Assembly: GCA_030704615.1 (NCBI GenBank)
Contig: CM060731.1
Coordinates: 19,718,001 to 19,782,000 of the forward strand
Reading direction: 5' to 3'
Origin: Takakia lepidozioides
Taxonomy: Eukaryota > Streptophyta > Takakiopsida > Takakiales > Takakiaceae
DNA: 64,000 nt
Shown here piece by piece: positions 21,830-32,899 of the stretch (its first letter is position 1; each line of letters starts with the position of its first letter). Made by a program: the position numbers and the translations under genes. The notes under the pieces were generated by a model, which was given only the letters and a program-made list of their open reading frames with translations, did no database searches and had not been told where the DNA came from.

Positions 21830-22223
21830 CTTCAAAGCTGGATTTTTGCCAGATATTGTTTTAGAGTATGCCAAATTGGAGCATGAATGCGCGGCAAGTG
21901 TTCGAGAATATGGCTCAACCAAATGTGGTATCCTGGATCACCATGATCGCATGATATGCTCAACATGGGTGTGGAATTGAGGCTCTTGAGATCTATGACC
22001 AAATGCAACAGGCAGGGGTGGTGCCCGACAGGGTCACGTTTAAGTGTGTGCTAATGCGTATGGTAGGCTTTAAGTGTGTGCTAATGCGTATGGTAGGCTA
22101 GGGGCCTGGAAATGGGCGAAGAGGCCATGCTCACATTAGCAAAGCTGGATTTTTGCAAGACATCTTTCTGGAGACTGCCCTGGTCGAAATGAATGCCAAA
22201 TGTGGGAGCATGAAGGATGCACT
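21830..22223 (+). pseudogene. PPR pseudogene, 5' part (split by copia insertion)
   Basis: It reads KAGFLPDIVLE, then QVFENMAQPNVVSWITMIA, a TGA, YAQHGCGIEALEIYDQMQQA and GVVPDRVTFKCVL, then an exact 30-base tandem duplication (22039-22068 and 22069-22098), then AHISKAGFLQDIFLETALVE and KCGSMKDAL. The frame is interrupted by the copia element at 22224. Joining across the insertion continues KDAL-KVFDHMAERD on the far side, so the gene was one unit before insertion. Confidence 0.88.
22219..22223. repeat. Target-site duplication GCACT (left)
   Basis: GCACT directly precedes TGTTGGAATT; the same five bases follow the other LTR at 27049-27053. Confidence 0.95.
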
Positions 22224-22546
22224 TGTTGGAATTCGACAGAGAATAGAGATAAAAGATGAACTGATTACTGAGAACTCTCCACCCAACCATAGGACCACAA
22301 CAAGCTCTGACCACCCTCCGAGTTCTCCCTATTTATATTCAAAGTCTAATCCAGAAATAGCTGAGATAACTATAGCATAACTCCATGCTTATAAGATATC
22401 TCCACCTGCTATTCTGGTACAATGACTTGAGTCACTAATAACTGAAACTAACTTTAGCCATCTTTTAGCTAACCGAGGCTTATCTCTATTGTTAACTGTG
22501 ACTTGTCAGTATGTCTGGTTGTAGATATGTTTAATTACTTCCAACA
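22224..22546 (-). repeat. Copia copy 1, 3' LTR
   Basis: 323 bases running TGTTGGAATT...ACTTCCAACA on the plus strand, bounded by TG/CA ends. It pairs with the LTR at 26720-27048, differing by scattered substitutions and small indels, which suggests an insertion that is not recent. Confidence 0.95.
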
Positions 22547-22562
22547 CTCCCACTCAATTAAA
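22547..22562 (-). promoter_or_regulatory. Polypurine tract of copia copy 1
   Basis: On the minus strand AATTGAGTGGGAG directly precedes the 3' LTR. The same tract precedes the right LTR of copy 2 at 37531-37543. Confidence 0.8.
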
Positions 22563-22567
22563 CCATA

Positions 22568-23359
22568 TCATTGAGCTACTTCGTTTGTCTTTGGAGAAGA
22601 GACACCAAGTAAGGTTGAACACTTCATGTGTTTTGTTTGTGGTGAACTCTTCGCCAAAACTTCCGCAACCATATCTCTTGTAACACAATAGATCATCTTG
22701 ATCTCTCCCTTGCATACAACTTCCCGTATGTAGTGATGTTGCACTTCAATGTGCTTCGTCCTTGAATGATATTTCGGATTCTGACTTAGTGCAATCGCAC
22801 TTTGATTGTCACAATAGAGAGTCGTAGGTAGTGATTGGAGATGATCCAAATCTCCAAACAACTTCGGTAACCAAATAGCCTCCTTTGCTGCTTGTGTAAT
22901 GGACATGTACTCAGCTTCTGTTGATGACAACGCTGTTGCAACTTGTCGTTTGCTAGACCAAGATACAGCTCCACCTGCTAGGAGAAAACAATGGCCTGAA
23001 GTTGATTTTCTACTATCAAAGTCTCTTGCCCAGTCAGCATCAGCAAACCCCAACAAACTTGGATCTTCCACTCTCTTATAGAGTAGACCAGAGGTTGATG
23101 TTCCTCTTAGATATCGAAATATCTTCTTCACTGCTTTCCAATGGGTTTGTCCGGGATTTGAAAGAAATTGTGAGACCACTCCCACTGAATGTGCAATGTC
23201 TGGCCTAGTACAAACCATGCAATACATCAAACTGCCGACTGCGCTTTGATAAGGAGTTTTCCTCATATCTTCTTGTTCTTCTTGAGTCTTAGGTGCCATA
23301 TCCTTCGTAAGTTTCAAACCAACTTCGAGAGGAGTTGATGTTGGCTTACTCATCTCCAA
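22568..23359 (-). pseudogene. Copia copy 1 RNase H region
   Basis: The RT connection (PYQSAVGSLMYCMVCTRPDI) is followed by RNase H: FADADWARDFDSRKSTSGHC, then SSTEAEYMSI and YCDNQSAIALSQNPKYHSRT. These give the D...E...D catalytic pattern (DADW, TEAE, DNQS). The frame is open for 263 codons but separated by a stop from the RT block upstream. Confidence 0.93.
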
Positions 23360-23368
23360 CTTAAACCT

Positions 23369-24347
23369 TTATAGAATTGTTTCAATGTATTGTCGTTGAT
23401 GCATGAATACTGTATGGTTCACTCGATCTCTGCTGATTTGAATACCAAGACAGAACCGAATCTCACCCATGTCAGTCATGGCAAACTCAGCACTCAACAG
23501 TGCTTTGGTTTCTGGCAACAACCTTTGATGATCGTTGGTGACAATGATTGTGTCATCCACATATAGAGCTATGACCACAAATTGTTTTCCCATCTTTTTT
23601 CACATAGATGTTTGTGTCAGCAATGCTTCGTTCAAATCTTGCCTTTAAAAGGTAAGCATCGATCCTAGCATACCAAGTTCGAGGACTTTGTTTGAGTCCA
23701 TACAAACTCTTTTGCAGCTTACACACAATATCACTTTCTCCTTGTACAAACCCTTCAGGTTGTCTCATGTAGATCTCTTCTTGTAGTTCTCCATTCAGAA
23801 ATGCGGTCTTAACATCCATTTGATGAACTTCGTGATCATGTTGAGCTGCAAGAGCTAACAACACTCTGATAGAAGAAATCTTCACCACTGGTGAGAAGGT
23901 TTCATTGTAATCTACTCCTTTAATTTGTGCATAGTCTTTAGCTACAAGACGAGCTTTGTACCGGTAAATAGATCCATCAGTTTTGTACTTCAACTTGAAG
24001 ATCCACTTGCAACCAATGGCTCTTCGTCCTGCAGACAACCTAGTGAGTGTCCATGCTTTGTTTTGCATCAATGAATCCAACTTTGAGTTGATTGCTTCTT
24101 CCCATTGTAGGTTGTCTGGAGAGCGCATCGCTTCCTCATATGTAGCAGGCTCAACCACTTGTGATGCTTCTTCCATAGCTTCAATGGCACTCATAGATAT
24201 AATCAGCCTACTAGGAGCTTTTCTTTCCCGCTGAGATCTCCTTAGAATTTGGCACATCTTCAACTTTATCTCTAGAGTCCATATCAACAAGTGGTTCACC
24301 AACTTCGACTCCTTGATCAACTCCATCAAGTTGAACACCTCCATCAT
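23369..24347 (-). pseudogene. Copia copy 1 reverse transcriptase, frameshifted
   Basis: ALYVDDTIIV supplies the YVDD catalytic box. Upstream are NKAWTLTRLSAGRRAIGCKW, VKTAFLNGELQEEIYMRQPEG and LYGLKQSPRTWYAR. Two frames (24347-23553 and 23593-23369) join by a frameshift near 23590, and a stop separates the block from RNase H. Confidence 0.93.
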
Positions 24348-24577
24348 TTGCTTCAGCTATCTTTTGTATTGGCTCCTCATAAGACTCCTCTTGGAAATGG
24401 TGTAATGACTCTAAGCTCATTCCCATGTCATCTTCTCCCACTACCAAAGAGGGTATCAAGCTTTCATCAAACACTACGTCCCTACTGTGTTTGACAACCT
24501 TAGTTGTCTTATTGAACAACTTATATCCCTTCACACCTTCTGTGTAGCCAATGAAGATGCACCCTTCTGATTTGGAG

Positions 24578-25258
24578 TCAAGTTTCTTTCACTTCTGAGT
24601 AGGGATATGGACATATGCACGACATCCAAAAAATCCTACAATGAGCCACACTAGGCTTCTGACCACTCCATACCTCTTCTGGTGTTTTTCCCAACACTGA
24701 TTTGGTAGGTATTCTGTTGTGAAGATATGTTGCAGTGCCAACAGCTTCTACCCAAAAATGATTTGAAAGATTCACTTCTTTCAACATACTCCTTGCAGAT
24801 TCTTGTAGTGATCTATTCATCCGCTCAGCTACACCATTCTGCTCAGGTGTATATGGAACAGTAAACTGTCGAGCTATTCCATTCTCTTGACAAAACTGAT
24901 TGAAATCCTTTGAGATGTACTCACCACCATTGTCAGATCTCAAAATCTTAAGAGGCTTTCCAGTTTGTTTTTCTGCAAGTACTTTGAACTCCTTGAATTT
25001 CTCTAGCACTTGACTTTTCTGCCTTAGGAAATTCACCAGAACCCTCCTGGACAAATCATCAATGAATGTCACAAAGTACCTTGCTCCTCCAAGTGATGTG
25101 GTTTGCATTGACCCGCACACATCAGAATGTACAATCTCCAATATACTTGTGGCTCTTCGTCCACCATCCTTAGGAAATTGACTTCGATGTTGCTTCCCTT
25201 CAAAGCAACCTTTGCATAGACGCATATCGCTCATCTCCTTCAATGGTAGTCCTTCCAC
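24578..25258 (-). pseudogene. Copia copy 1 integrase
   Basis: The catalytic core DDE is visible: IVHSDVCGSM (Asp), ILRSDNGGEYIS (Asp) and YTPEQNGVAERMN (Glu), with FIDDLSRRV between. The C-terminal GKTPEEVWSGQKPSVAH copia signature follows, then a frame change to the block at 24534-24211 (GYKLFNKTTKVVKHSRDVVF). Confidence 0.93.
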
Positions 25259-25267
25259 AAGATGGCT

Positions 25268-25744
25268 TCAGAGTTGCATCTGCCTCAACTTCTTAATGCT
25301 CACATGACCTAACCTTCTATGCCACAACTCTGTTTCTGACATGACAGGTGTAGATCCCAACTGTGGTGAAAATGTGGTAAGAGCACTAGAGACATGATGT
25401 TGTAATCTATACAAGCAATTATCAAGAATAGCTCTTGCTACCACAGCTCCTGAGCTATCTGTGATAGTACAACTCTCATCTTGGAATACCACTCTGTATC
25501 CCTTTGCAACAATTTGCCTTATAGACAGCAAATTCTTTGTTAAAGTAGGGACATGTAGGACATTTTCCACCTCTATGGTTTCCCCTTCATTAAGCATAAG
25601 AGAGACTAAGCCTTCCCCACCAATAACATGCTTGCTATCATCTCCCAAAAGAACATATTGTGTAGGTGAAAGAGATCTATATGATAAGAAATGCTCTATC
25701 TCTGAACTCATATGTTGAGATGCTCCTGAATCAACATACCACAC
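25268..25744 (-). pseudogene. Copia copy 1 protease and GAG-pre-integrase domain
   Basis: MWYVDSGASQHM carries the D-S-G aspartic-protease active site. LWHRRLGHVSIKKLRQM is the His/Cys zinc-binding start of the pre-integrase domain. A small deletion just upstream puts it out of frame with gag. Confidence 0.92.
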
Positions 25745-25815
25745 ATGCTTCTGCTAGTAGTGGCTGAGAGAGACACAACAAATAGAATATCATTCCTCTG
25801 ATGAGTAGCTATGTT

Positions 25816-26658
25816 TCATTGACTCTCTCTGTTGCGCTCATCTGCAATGCGCTTTCTACAATCCTTGATCATGTGACCAAGTTTCTTGCAATAAAAACAC
25901 CTCACTTTGGCCTTTTTGATCTTTGAGCTAGATTGAGGTTTCTGAAATCTCTGGGACTTCTGAGACATATGTGAAGGGAGTCTTCTATTCAAGACTACTC
26001 CAGTCTTGCCTGTGAACAAAGCTCTGTCTACCTCTGTAGACGTACCTTGACATTTTCTTCTTGTTTCCTCCTTGAGGAGAAGTCCTATGACAACATCAAT
26101 AGTTAAGTTGGTTTGTCCTGCTAGAGACACCACAAAACCATCATAGGATTCAGGTAAGGTTGCCAATAACACCACTGCGGCGTGTTCATCAGTCACATTA
26201 GTTCCCACAGAGACTAGTTGATCTCGCAACACACAAAACAAATTCAAGTGTTATTCAACTGAGTCTGACTCGGTCATCTTCAGATCATAGAACTTTTGCG
26301 TCGCATACACTTGCGATGTGACATCCTTCGTCTCATATATGCTTGCTAGCTTGTCCCAAACATCCTTAGCATTCTTAGCACTTATAATGAGATGCAACTG
26401 TTTGTTTCTCAAGCTTGTGATGATGCTAGCTCTTGCTTTCTGATCTTTCCTATCCCATATGGCTTGGCCAACAATAGTGTCAGGTCTTGGGACTGATCCA
26501 TCAACCACTCCCCATAGATCTTTGTCTAGAAGGACCATCTCCATCCTAAACTTCCATGTTTGATAGTTAGCTCCATTGAATCGATCTTCCACTCTCACAT
26601 CTAATGCACTCGTCATAGACATAGAAGGAGGATTGCTAGAAGACGACGCTCCAACCAT
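25816..26658 (-). pseudogene. Copia copy 1 gag with internal stop
   Basis: From ATG at 26658 it reads ALDVRVEDRFNGANYQTWKF (the UBN2/copia gag start), then to ESDSVE and a TAA at 26251-26253. The same frame resumes HLNLFCVLRDQLVSVG and ends with the zinc knuckle CFYCKKLGHMIKDC. Exactly the same TAA is present in copy 2. Confidence 0.93.
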
Positions 26659-26700
26659 AATAAAGTTCTCTCAATCTCAACTATCAACTCTCACCTAGAG

Positions 26701-26719
26701 AAGAATGGCTCTGATACCA
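26701..26719 (-). promoter_or_regulatory. Primer-binding site of copia copy 1
   Basis: On the minus strand, ATGGTATCAGAGCCATTC directly follows the 5' LTR. It contains TGGTATCAGAGC, the sequence complementary to the initiator Met-tRNA 3' end used by plant copia elements. Confidence 0.88.
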
Positions 26720-27048
26720 TGTTGGAATTCGACAGAGAATAGAGATAAAAGATGAACTGATTACTAAGAACTCTCCACCCAACCATAGGACCACAACAAG
26801 CTGTGACCACCCTCCGAGCTCTCTCTCTATTTATACTCAAAGTCTAATCCAGAAATAGCTGAGATAACTATAGCATAACTCCATGCTTTTACTTAAGATA
26901 TCTCCACCTGCTATTCTGGTACAATGACTTGAATCACTAATAACCGAAGCTAACTTTAGCTATGTTTTAGCTAACCGAGGCTTATCTCTATTGTTAATTG
27001 TGACTTGTCTGTATGTCTGGTTGTAGATATGTTTAATTACTATCAACA
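26720..27048 (-). repeat. Copia copy 1, 5' LTR
   Basis: 329 bases, TGTTGGAATT...ACTATCAACA on the plus strand; partner of 22224-22546. It should contain the promoter in element orientation; no TATA is asserted. Confidence 0.95.
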
Positions 27049-28050
27049 GCACTCAAAGTATTTGACCACATGGCTGAACGGGATTGGTTTCTTGGAACGT
27101 CACGATGGCAGGATATGCCCAGCAGGGTTGTGGCACAGAGGCCATTAAAATCTATGATAGAATCCAACAGGAAGGTGTGATGCCCGACAGGGTCACATTC
27201 ATTTGTGTTCTCAATGCTTGTGCCAGCATGGTGGCCCTGGAGAAGGGGAAAGAGATCCATGCTGACATTATCAAAGCTGGAATTCCGTCAGATAATAATT
27301 TGGAGACTGCCCTTGTTAACATGTTTGCCAAATATGGGAGTGTAAGGGAGGCCTGTCTATGTTCAACAATATGGCTGAGCGAGACGTGGTCTCATGGAGT
27401 GCAACGATTATAGGGTGTGCTCAGCACGGGTATGGTAGAAAGGCCCTGCAGCTATTTGATCAAATGCAACAGGATGATAGGAAGCCAAAGAATATTACTT
27501 TTATATCTGCATGTAGCCATGCAGGCCTAGTGGAGGAAGGCAGTCACTATCTCAATTCAATGAGTCGAGACTATTGCCTCACTCCTACAGTGGAGCATTT
27601 TGGCTGCATGGTGGACCTTCTTGGCCATGCAGGGCGATTGGACAAGGCTGAAGAATTTATTAATAAAGTGCCAATTGAACCAGGTGCTTTGGTGTGGGGG
27701 GCCTTGCTTGGTGCCTCCAGAATCCATGGCAATGTTGAGAGGGCATAATGCGTGGCATAGAAGATTCGGGAGTGTGATCCAAAGGACGCTTCAGCTTATG
27801 TATTGCTCTCAAACATCTATGCAGCAGCTGGCAGGTGGGACGATAAAGCAACAGTGAGGAAAATGATGGAGGCAGAGGTGTCAGAAAGGAGCCAGGGCGC
27901 AGCTGTATCGAGGTCCACAATCAGGTGCATTCATTCAGTGTAGAAGACAAACTACATCCACAAATTTAGGAAATCCATGCTGAACTCAAGAGATTGTTTG
28001 GGCAGATGAAGGAGGCCGGGTATGTGCCTGACACACACTTTGTGGACAAT
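27049..28050 (+). pseudogene. PPR pseudogene, 3' part, with E-type tail
   Basis: It starts at the second GCACT and reads KVFDHMAERD, AIKIYDRIQQEGVMPDRVTF, ICVLNACASMVALEKGKEIH, then QVNM-like FAKYGS, a frame change near 27350, MFNNMAERDVVSWSATIIG, SACSHAGLVEEGSHYLNSMS and WGALLGASRIHGNVERA. A stop follows, then degraded E/E+ sequence (ECDPKDASAYVLLSNIYAAA in another frame, then LFGQMKEAGYVPD). The order P-L-S repeats, then E, then the start of a DYW region identifies a plant organelle RNA-editing-type PPR. At least three lesions are independent of the copia insertion. Confidence 0.9.
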
Positions 28051-28275
28051 GAGCTCCATAGGCGAGACGGTGGAGCTGAAGAATGCGGGTTATGAAGGGG
28101 CAGCTGTGAGAATTCCTTTGCTGGGATTGGGAGTGTATCAGGCACCGCCTCACGACGCAATAGCCATCACGCTGGCCTTACAGAATGGATATCGGCACAT
28201 TGACACTGCTCAATGTTACCTAAGCGAACAAGCAGTTGGTCGGTATCTCTCTTCGATGTTTGCAGCGGCGTAGGT
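28043..28275 (+). pseudogene. Aldo-keto reductase, N-terminal fragment
   Basis: IPLLGLGVYQAPP is followed by AIAITLALQNGYRHIDTAQC and YLSEQAVGRYL. The G-x-x-H-I-D-T-A-x-x-Y segment holds the catalytic Asp and Tyr of the AKR family. The frame stops at 28274. Only the first barrel strands are present. It abuts the PPR tail, so a rearrangement joined two unrelated pseudogenes. The C-terminal half seen at 0.85-1.3 kb is the complementary portion, though not necessarily of the same gene. Confidence 0.82.
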
Positions 28276-29546
28276 GCATGTGATGCTAATATCCGGTTGT
28301 CTGCAAGCGCGATGATCCGCCACTTTGAAGTACTTTCATGAAAATGTCTGTGCTTTGTGGAAATGCCTTTCTTACATGATGTTGAGGAGTAGCAAAAGGA
28401 ATTTTTCTTCCCTACCATAGTGAGAGGCTAGCCATTGCTTTTGGGCTCATCAGCACGCCCTCTGGGACACCTATCCGCATAATCAAATGGGCCCCAAAAT
28501 GATGCTATGGGAGTGGACTTGATCAGCAGAGCATCCTGGTATGCGTTTTGTTTTGCTTTTACTCCAGATGGTCACCTCTCCCTCTCATACTTAGTTTGAA
28601 AAGTCTCTCATTTCTACAAATGTAGCTGAAACCTCTTAGGACTCTCTTTGAAGGTCACTTTCTCTGCCCAGTTGGATCCAGAGAGTTTATTTTCTGAATT
28701 ATGACCCACGTGACGTTTTGAAAGTTTTGGACAAATGTATCTCTTTGACTGTCTTTCAGGATTTCTTGTCCGTGCCTGTGATTGTCCCTTTAGTCCGCGT
28801 GCCCCTCCAATACATTAGCCTCAAATCAGGTGATGTTTCTTCTCTTCTTTTTGGTCTTGTTTGCCTATAAGATTCAGGGTTGAAGACGTGTTGCCAAGAA
28901 TGTATCCTGTCATGTAGAGGTTAATTGTAATCTATCCAGGGTAGTAACCATGTAACTCAGTCCAGGGGTTGGGAGGCAAAATTGGGCAAAATTGTGGCTT
29001 CCTCAGCAAGTTGACTCACATGAGGATGAATTGTCATTTTGCAATTGGGGGAAGAACTTCCCTTCTTGGCGCCAATAAGGGAGAGTCACACCCCTTGATC
29101 TATTAATACAACTTCCATTGCAGATTTTACAGATCCCGTGGTGTTTAAACCCTATCCCAAACTTGTTGTTCCTGCTATGATAGGCTTCAAGCTGCTTCTT
29201 TCTCTCTTTCTCTCTTCTTCCACTATGAGGATCAAAAATGCTTGGCAGCCTACCTGCACAAGGCCTTCACCCTTAGACAATCGCTAGAACATTAATTGTT
29301 ATTCTTGGTTTCTGGATTTGTTCCTCTCTCATGTTTCCTTCCATTTTGTCCCATAAGCTCTATGAGCTTTCCGTGGACGTTGTAAAGCACCATTTCATTT
29401 CACTTCATTTCTCTCACAGGTGATATAAGGGCAGCAGCATGTGTGGAGGGGTGAACAACCTCCAGGGATCTCAAAAACTAGCCCAAGGTAATTGGCATTG
29501 GGTTACATCCAGCATCTTAACATGGAGTTTATTCAAATGTCTGCAG
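28276..29546. other. Intergenic stretch or 5' region of the AIG1-like locus
   Basis: I searched for a P-loop exon (G-x-x-x-x-G-K-S/T) that should precede the AIG1 exons and found none. Poly-pyrimidine runs occur near 29200, and TTCATTTCACTTCATTTC-type sequence near 29390. Confidence 0.45.
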
Positions 29547-31244
29547 GGTTGTTTGATCCATCAATGCCACCCGAGTTTATAGGCAAAGAGATCATGAAAT
29601 GCTTGGAGCTTGCCAAGGATGGTGTCCATGCACTGTTGTTAGTTCTGTCTGTAAGAAATCGATTCATTGCAGAAGAAGTTGCTGCAGTAAAAGGCTTGCA
29701 GACCATCTTTGGGAAGAAAGTGGTCAACTACATGATTGTTGTTTTCACCGGTGGTGATGAATTGGAAGACAATGATGAGACCCATGAGGAGTACCTTGGT
29801 CAGGGGGCTCCTAAATTTCTCCTGGTCAGATAACCTGTCTCTGTCACCTCTCTGCTCCCGTACAATTGATATGGAGTCCATGGCCACAGGCTGAAAGAAG
29901 CACAGCCTAATGAGCACACGTCTGTCTCTTGTTGTTCTACTTGTGTTTCTGTGGGCTTCCAAGTTAATAGGTTCTTTCTTTCTGTCCTTCTTTCGTTTAC
30001 AGATACAGTAACTGTCCTTGGGTGAAGTTAGTGGAAATGTTTTTCTGCTTGCAACATTGTTTATATGTAAAAACAGCACTTAACGTTGATCTAGTCTATA
30101 CGTTGTTCATTGCGTGACCACCATACACGCAGTTTGAAACTTTTTTTTGTCATTCTACTTACGAATAGCCTCATTGGGGGACACAGGATTTTCTTCACCG
30201 CTATGGTGATAGGAAGGTTCTATTTGATAACAAAACGAGAGATGCAGTGAAGAAGGAGCACCAAATGGAAAACTTACTTCATGTGATTGATGACGTGCTC
30301 TTCTTTAATGGTGGCAGTCCTTATGCAAATGAGTTGTTCAAAGAAGCTCAGGTCTCTTCCTTCTTCCTTTCTCCCTTTAATCTAACCAGGAATGGATGTA
30401 TTATGCCATTTTCTGCTGTCTCCATGTGTTTGTATCTTGTGCAGACCATTTTGCATTGCCACATCTCTGAGCAATAGACAAGATCATTAACACACGGACG
30501 TTATAAAGCACCATTTCAATTCATTTCTTCGTGTTGTTTCGTTCCCGCCGCACATATACACATATGCATGTACACCTTCTCTTTGGGTCAAAATGTAGGA
30601 GCTTGCAATTGCATCGGAGCAAGAAAGGAGGGTTGAGACGGGAGAGCGAAGTTAAGCATTCCAAGAGATTATGAAGCCAGAGTTGGAGCAGTCCTATGCC
30701 GAGCAGCTGAAACAACTGATGACCGTGGTAGCATCTTGGCCCTGTAGTAATTTGTCATTTTGAAGTTTCGGAGATAGTGGTGGCTTGATGTTTCACGCTC
30801 TCTGTGGTACGACATCCACATAGTGCTGGTGGTAGCTGCAGTACATAACACAAACTCATGTGTAACTCAGGCTGGCTTTACATGTGCTTTACAAGAGTCT
30901 TCATGCATCAGTCATTTCTTACTGGACTGTTGAACTTTGGATACTGCTGTGGGCACTTATCTATCACTGTGCTGGAACTTGTCTTTGCAGAGGGTGAATG
31001 TTCTAGTGTTCCTAGATGAACTTTAATTGAGATAAATGTGGATTGCCATCTGTAGGTGGAGGAAAAGTTGAGGCTTAATGCCGAAAGGCTGGAGGAGTGG
31101 TTGGCCTCAGAGCAGAGAGCCCACGAGGCAGCTGAGCAGCGTGCTCGAGAGACCAAAAAGCAAGCAGATGCAGATATTCAGACTCTGCATGATGAACTGG
31201 AGAAAGCAAATCACGAGAGAGAAGAATTTAGGAAAAACAATTGA
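29547..31244 (+). pseudogene. AIG1/GIMAP-type GTPase, lacking the P-loop exon and with one nonsense codon
   Basis: Four exons join in phase 0 by GT-AG introns: 29547-29824 (GLFDPSMPPEF, VVFTGGDELEDND), 30188-30351 (DRKVLFDNKTRD, NGGSPYANELF), 30599-30727 (ASEQERRVE, ELEQSYAEQLKQL) and 31056-31244 (a coiled-coil, EEKLRLNAERLEEW, ending TGA). GLFDPS follows the G3 box, FTGGDEL is the G4-type segment and VLFDNKT the G5-type segment of AIG1 proteins, which are membrane- or stress-associated GTPases in plants. The exon with the P-loop (G1) was not found, and a TAA at 30653-30655 interrupts exon 3. Otherwise the frame is well kept, so inactivation may be recent. Confidence 0.82.
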
Positions 31245-31967
31245 CACTGGGCTCAACAAAAAGTCAATGCACCATTTTGTAATTTCAGAAAATGTATTGA
31301 TTGACCTGAACATGGAAGAAGGCTAAAAAAACATTTTGATCTTCCTCTCTATTGCTCCATTCATCCGTCCATGTTTCTTGTGGATCAGAACCTTGCTGGT
31401 AATCCTAGCCTTGTTCACTGCTGCCATTCCCTTGTTCCAGGATTGTGTATGTTGTTGGGTGGTTCTGTTAGACACTTTCCATGTGTGGGTCAGCCGCAAT
31501 TGAGTTTTGGTCTTGGCTCAATCAACTGCACTTAGGAGGAATCATCTTCATAGTTTTGAGGTGCCTCAGTCAGTTAAATTCACATATTATACTACCAATG
31601 GGGTAACAAGCAACAGAAACCCAATAAAGAGAATAGGAAGGGCTTGGGGAGTAATATTTTTTGAAACCCAAAGAATGATGGTACAATTGAGGCAGAAAGA
31701 AGATGTCTTACAAAAGAAGCAGATAACAAGATGCATTGAAAATCTACTCCACAAAATCTGTTCTTGTGCTTCTGGGCATGTGAGAATGTTCTATTTCATG
31801 GACTAATGTAATCAGGTCTGTATGAAATCAAACTTTACGTTTATATTTATATTTTGTACTCGTTACATTCTCCAAGTTTGAAACATCTCAAATTGTCTAT
31901 ATCAAACTGTCGAAAATGACAACACCTTATTTATCTGAGATCTCCACAGGAGTTGCAATGTCTGGCA

Positions 31968-32065
31968 GTGGGACAGGAGGGGGGACAAGAAAGGAGGGGG
32001 GACGAGAAAGGCAGGGGATAGGAGGGGAGACAAGATGGGTAGGGGCATCTACAGGGGGTGGGGAA
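31968..32065. repeat. G-rich minisatellite
   Basis: Repeated GGGGGGACAAGAAAGGA/GGAGGGGAGACAAGA units and several runs of four or more G on the plus strand. G-quadruplex formation is possible. Confidence 0.7.
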
Positions 32066-32227
32066 CGCCATCTTCTATGGGCCCTAACCTAGGTACCGGC
32101 CTACATAAACATAGCCATGGAGGTCTTTTAAAGCTCCCAAAACTACCACACAATCATATCAATGGTTGATAGCCAAATTTCACAGCCTACTTCTCGTGGG
32201 TTGTACAAATCTGAGTTACAGCTGCAT

Positions 32228-32318
32228 CCCAAAAAAACTGAATCTCAATTTCAATTTAATTCAATCTCAATCTCAATTTCATTCTCAATTCTCAATTTCA
32301 ATCTCGATCTCATGTTGT
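32228..32318. repeat. TCAATTTC/TCAATCTC simple repeat
   Basis: About twelve imperfect six-base units (TCAATT, TCAATC, TCATTC). Confidence 0.8.
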
Positions 32319-32669
32319 ATTTCTAGCCTATGCCAGAGCAATTTATACTTCTCTCTACTTCTATGCCTGTCTTTCTTGACTTTCTCAAAATTCATTCCAG
32401 CCTCCTCTATGCACTATGCTAGTTATTAAACAGCTGTCTAGTAGCGGAATACCCTCTCCAAAAATCCAATTCACCTTGTCCGAGAAGTCTCCGTTGTTCT
32501 CTGATTGTAGGTCAAAACAGTTGGTCGTTTGTCAATTTGCTCCTTGCCATGTACTACTAAAAAAGGGGAGGACAATCCTTTTGCTATGCGGAACTGACTA
32601 AAAGCAAACAGCTTGAGCAGCGGTGGTGAGGCTGACCTCATGCTAGAAACCCTTGGTCGGTTCTTAAAT

Positions 32670-32795
32670 TTGTTCCTGTAGCCGTTGGCGGTTTTAGCAA
32701 CCAGTCAATTCATGCAGTTCTCCCTACAGCAAGTGGCGGTTCAAGCATCCAAGTAGTTAAACCTACAGCATGTGGCGGCACAAACAGTTAAGTTC
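32670..32795. repeat. Degenerate GTGGCGG repeat
   Basis: Three related blocks: TGTAGCCGTTGGCGGTTTTA (32676), CTACAGCAAGTGGCGGTTCA (about 32726) and CTACAGCATGTGGCGGCACA (about 32763). Confidence 0.5.
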
Positions 32796-32899
32796 CTTGT
32801 TCTCTCTTTAATTTCTCTTTGCTCTCTCAGTTTCTTCTAACTTTTGCACCTATTCACTTGGGTGCATAACAAAATCCACAAGGGAGAAAAAAACAAGAA

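Larger units (their letters stand above)
22224..27048 (-). mobile_element. Ty1/copia LTR retrotransposon, copy 1
   Basis: A full-length 4825-bp element on the minus strand: LTRs at both ends, 5-bp target duplication, primer-binding site, gag with zinc knuckle, protease, integrase, reverse transcriptase and RNase H in copia order (integrase before RT). It lies inside a PPR pseudogene. Stops or frame changes occur in gag (26251), before protease (about 25745), between integrase and RT, and inside RT, so it is no longer autonomous. The internal region is very similar to copy 2 at 33811-37856, but the LTRs largely differ. Confidence 0.97.
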
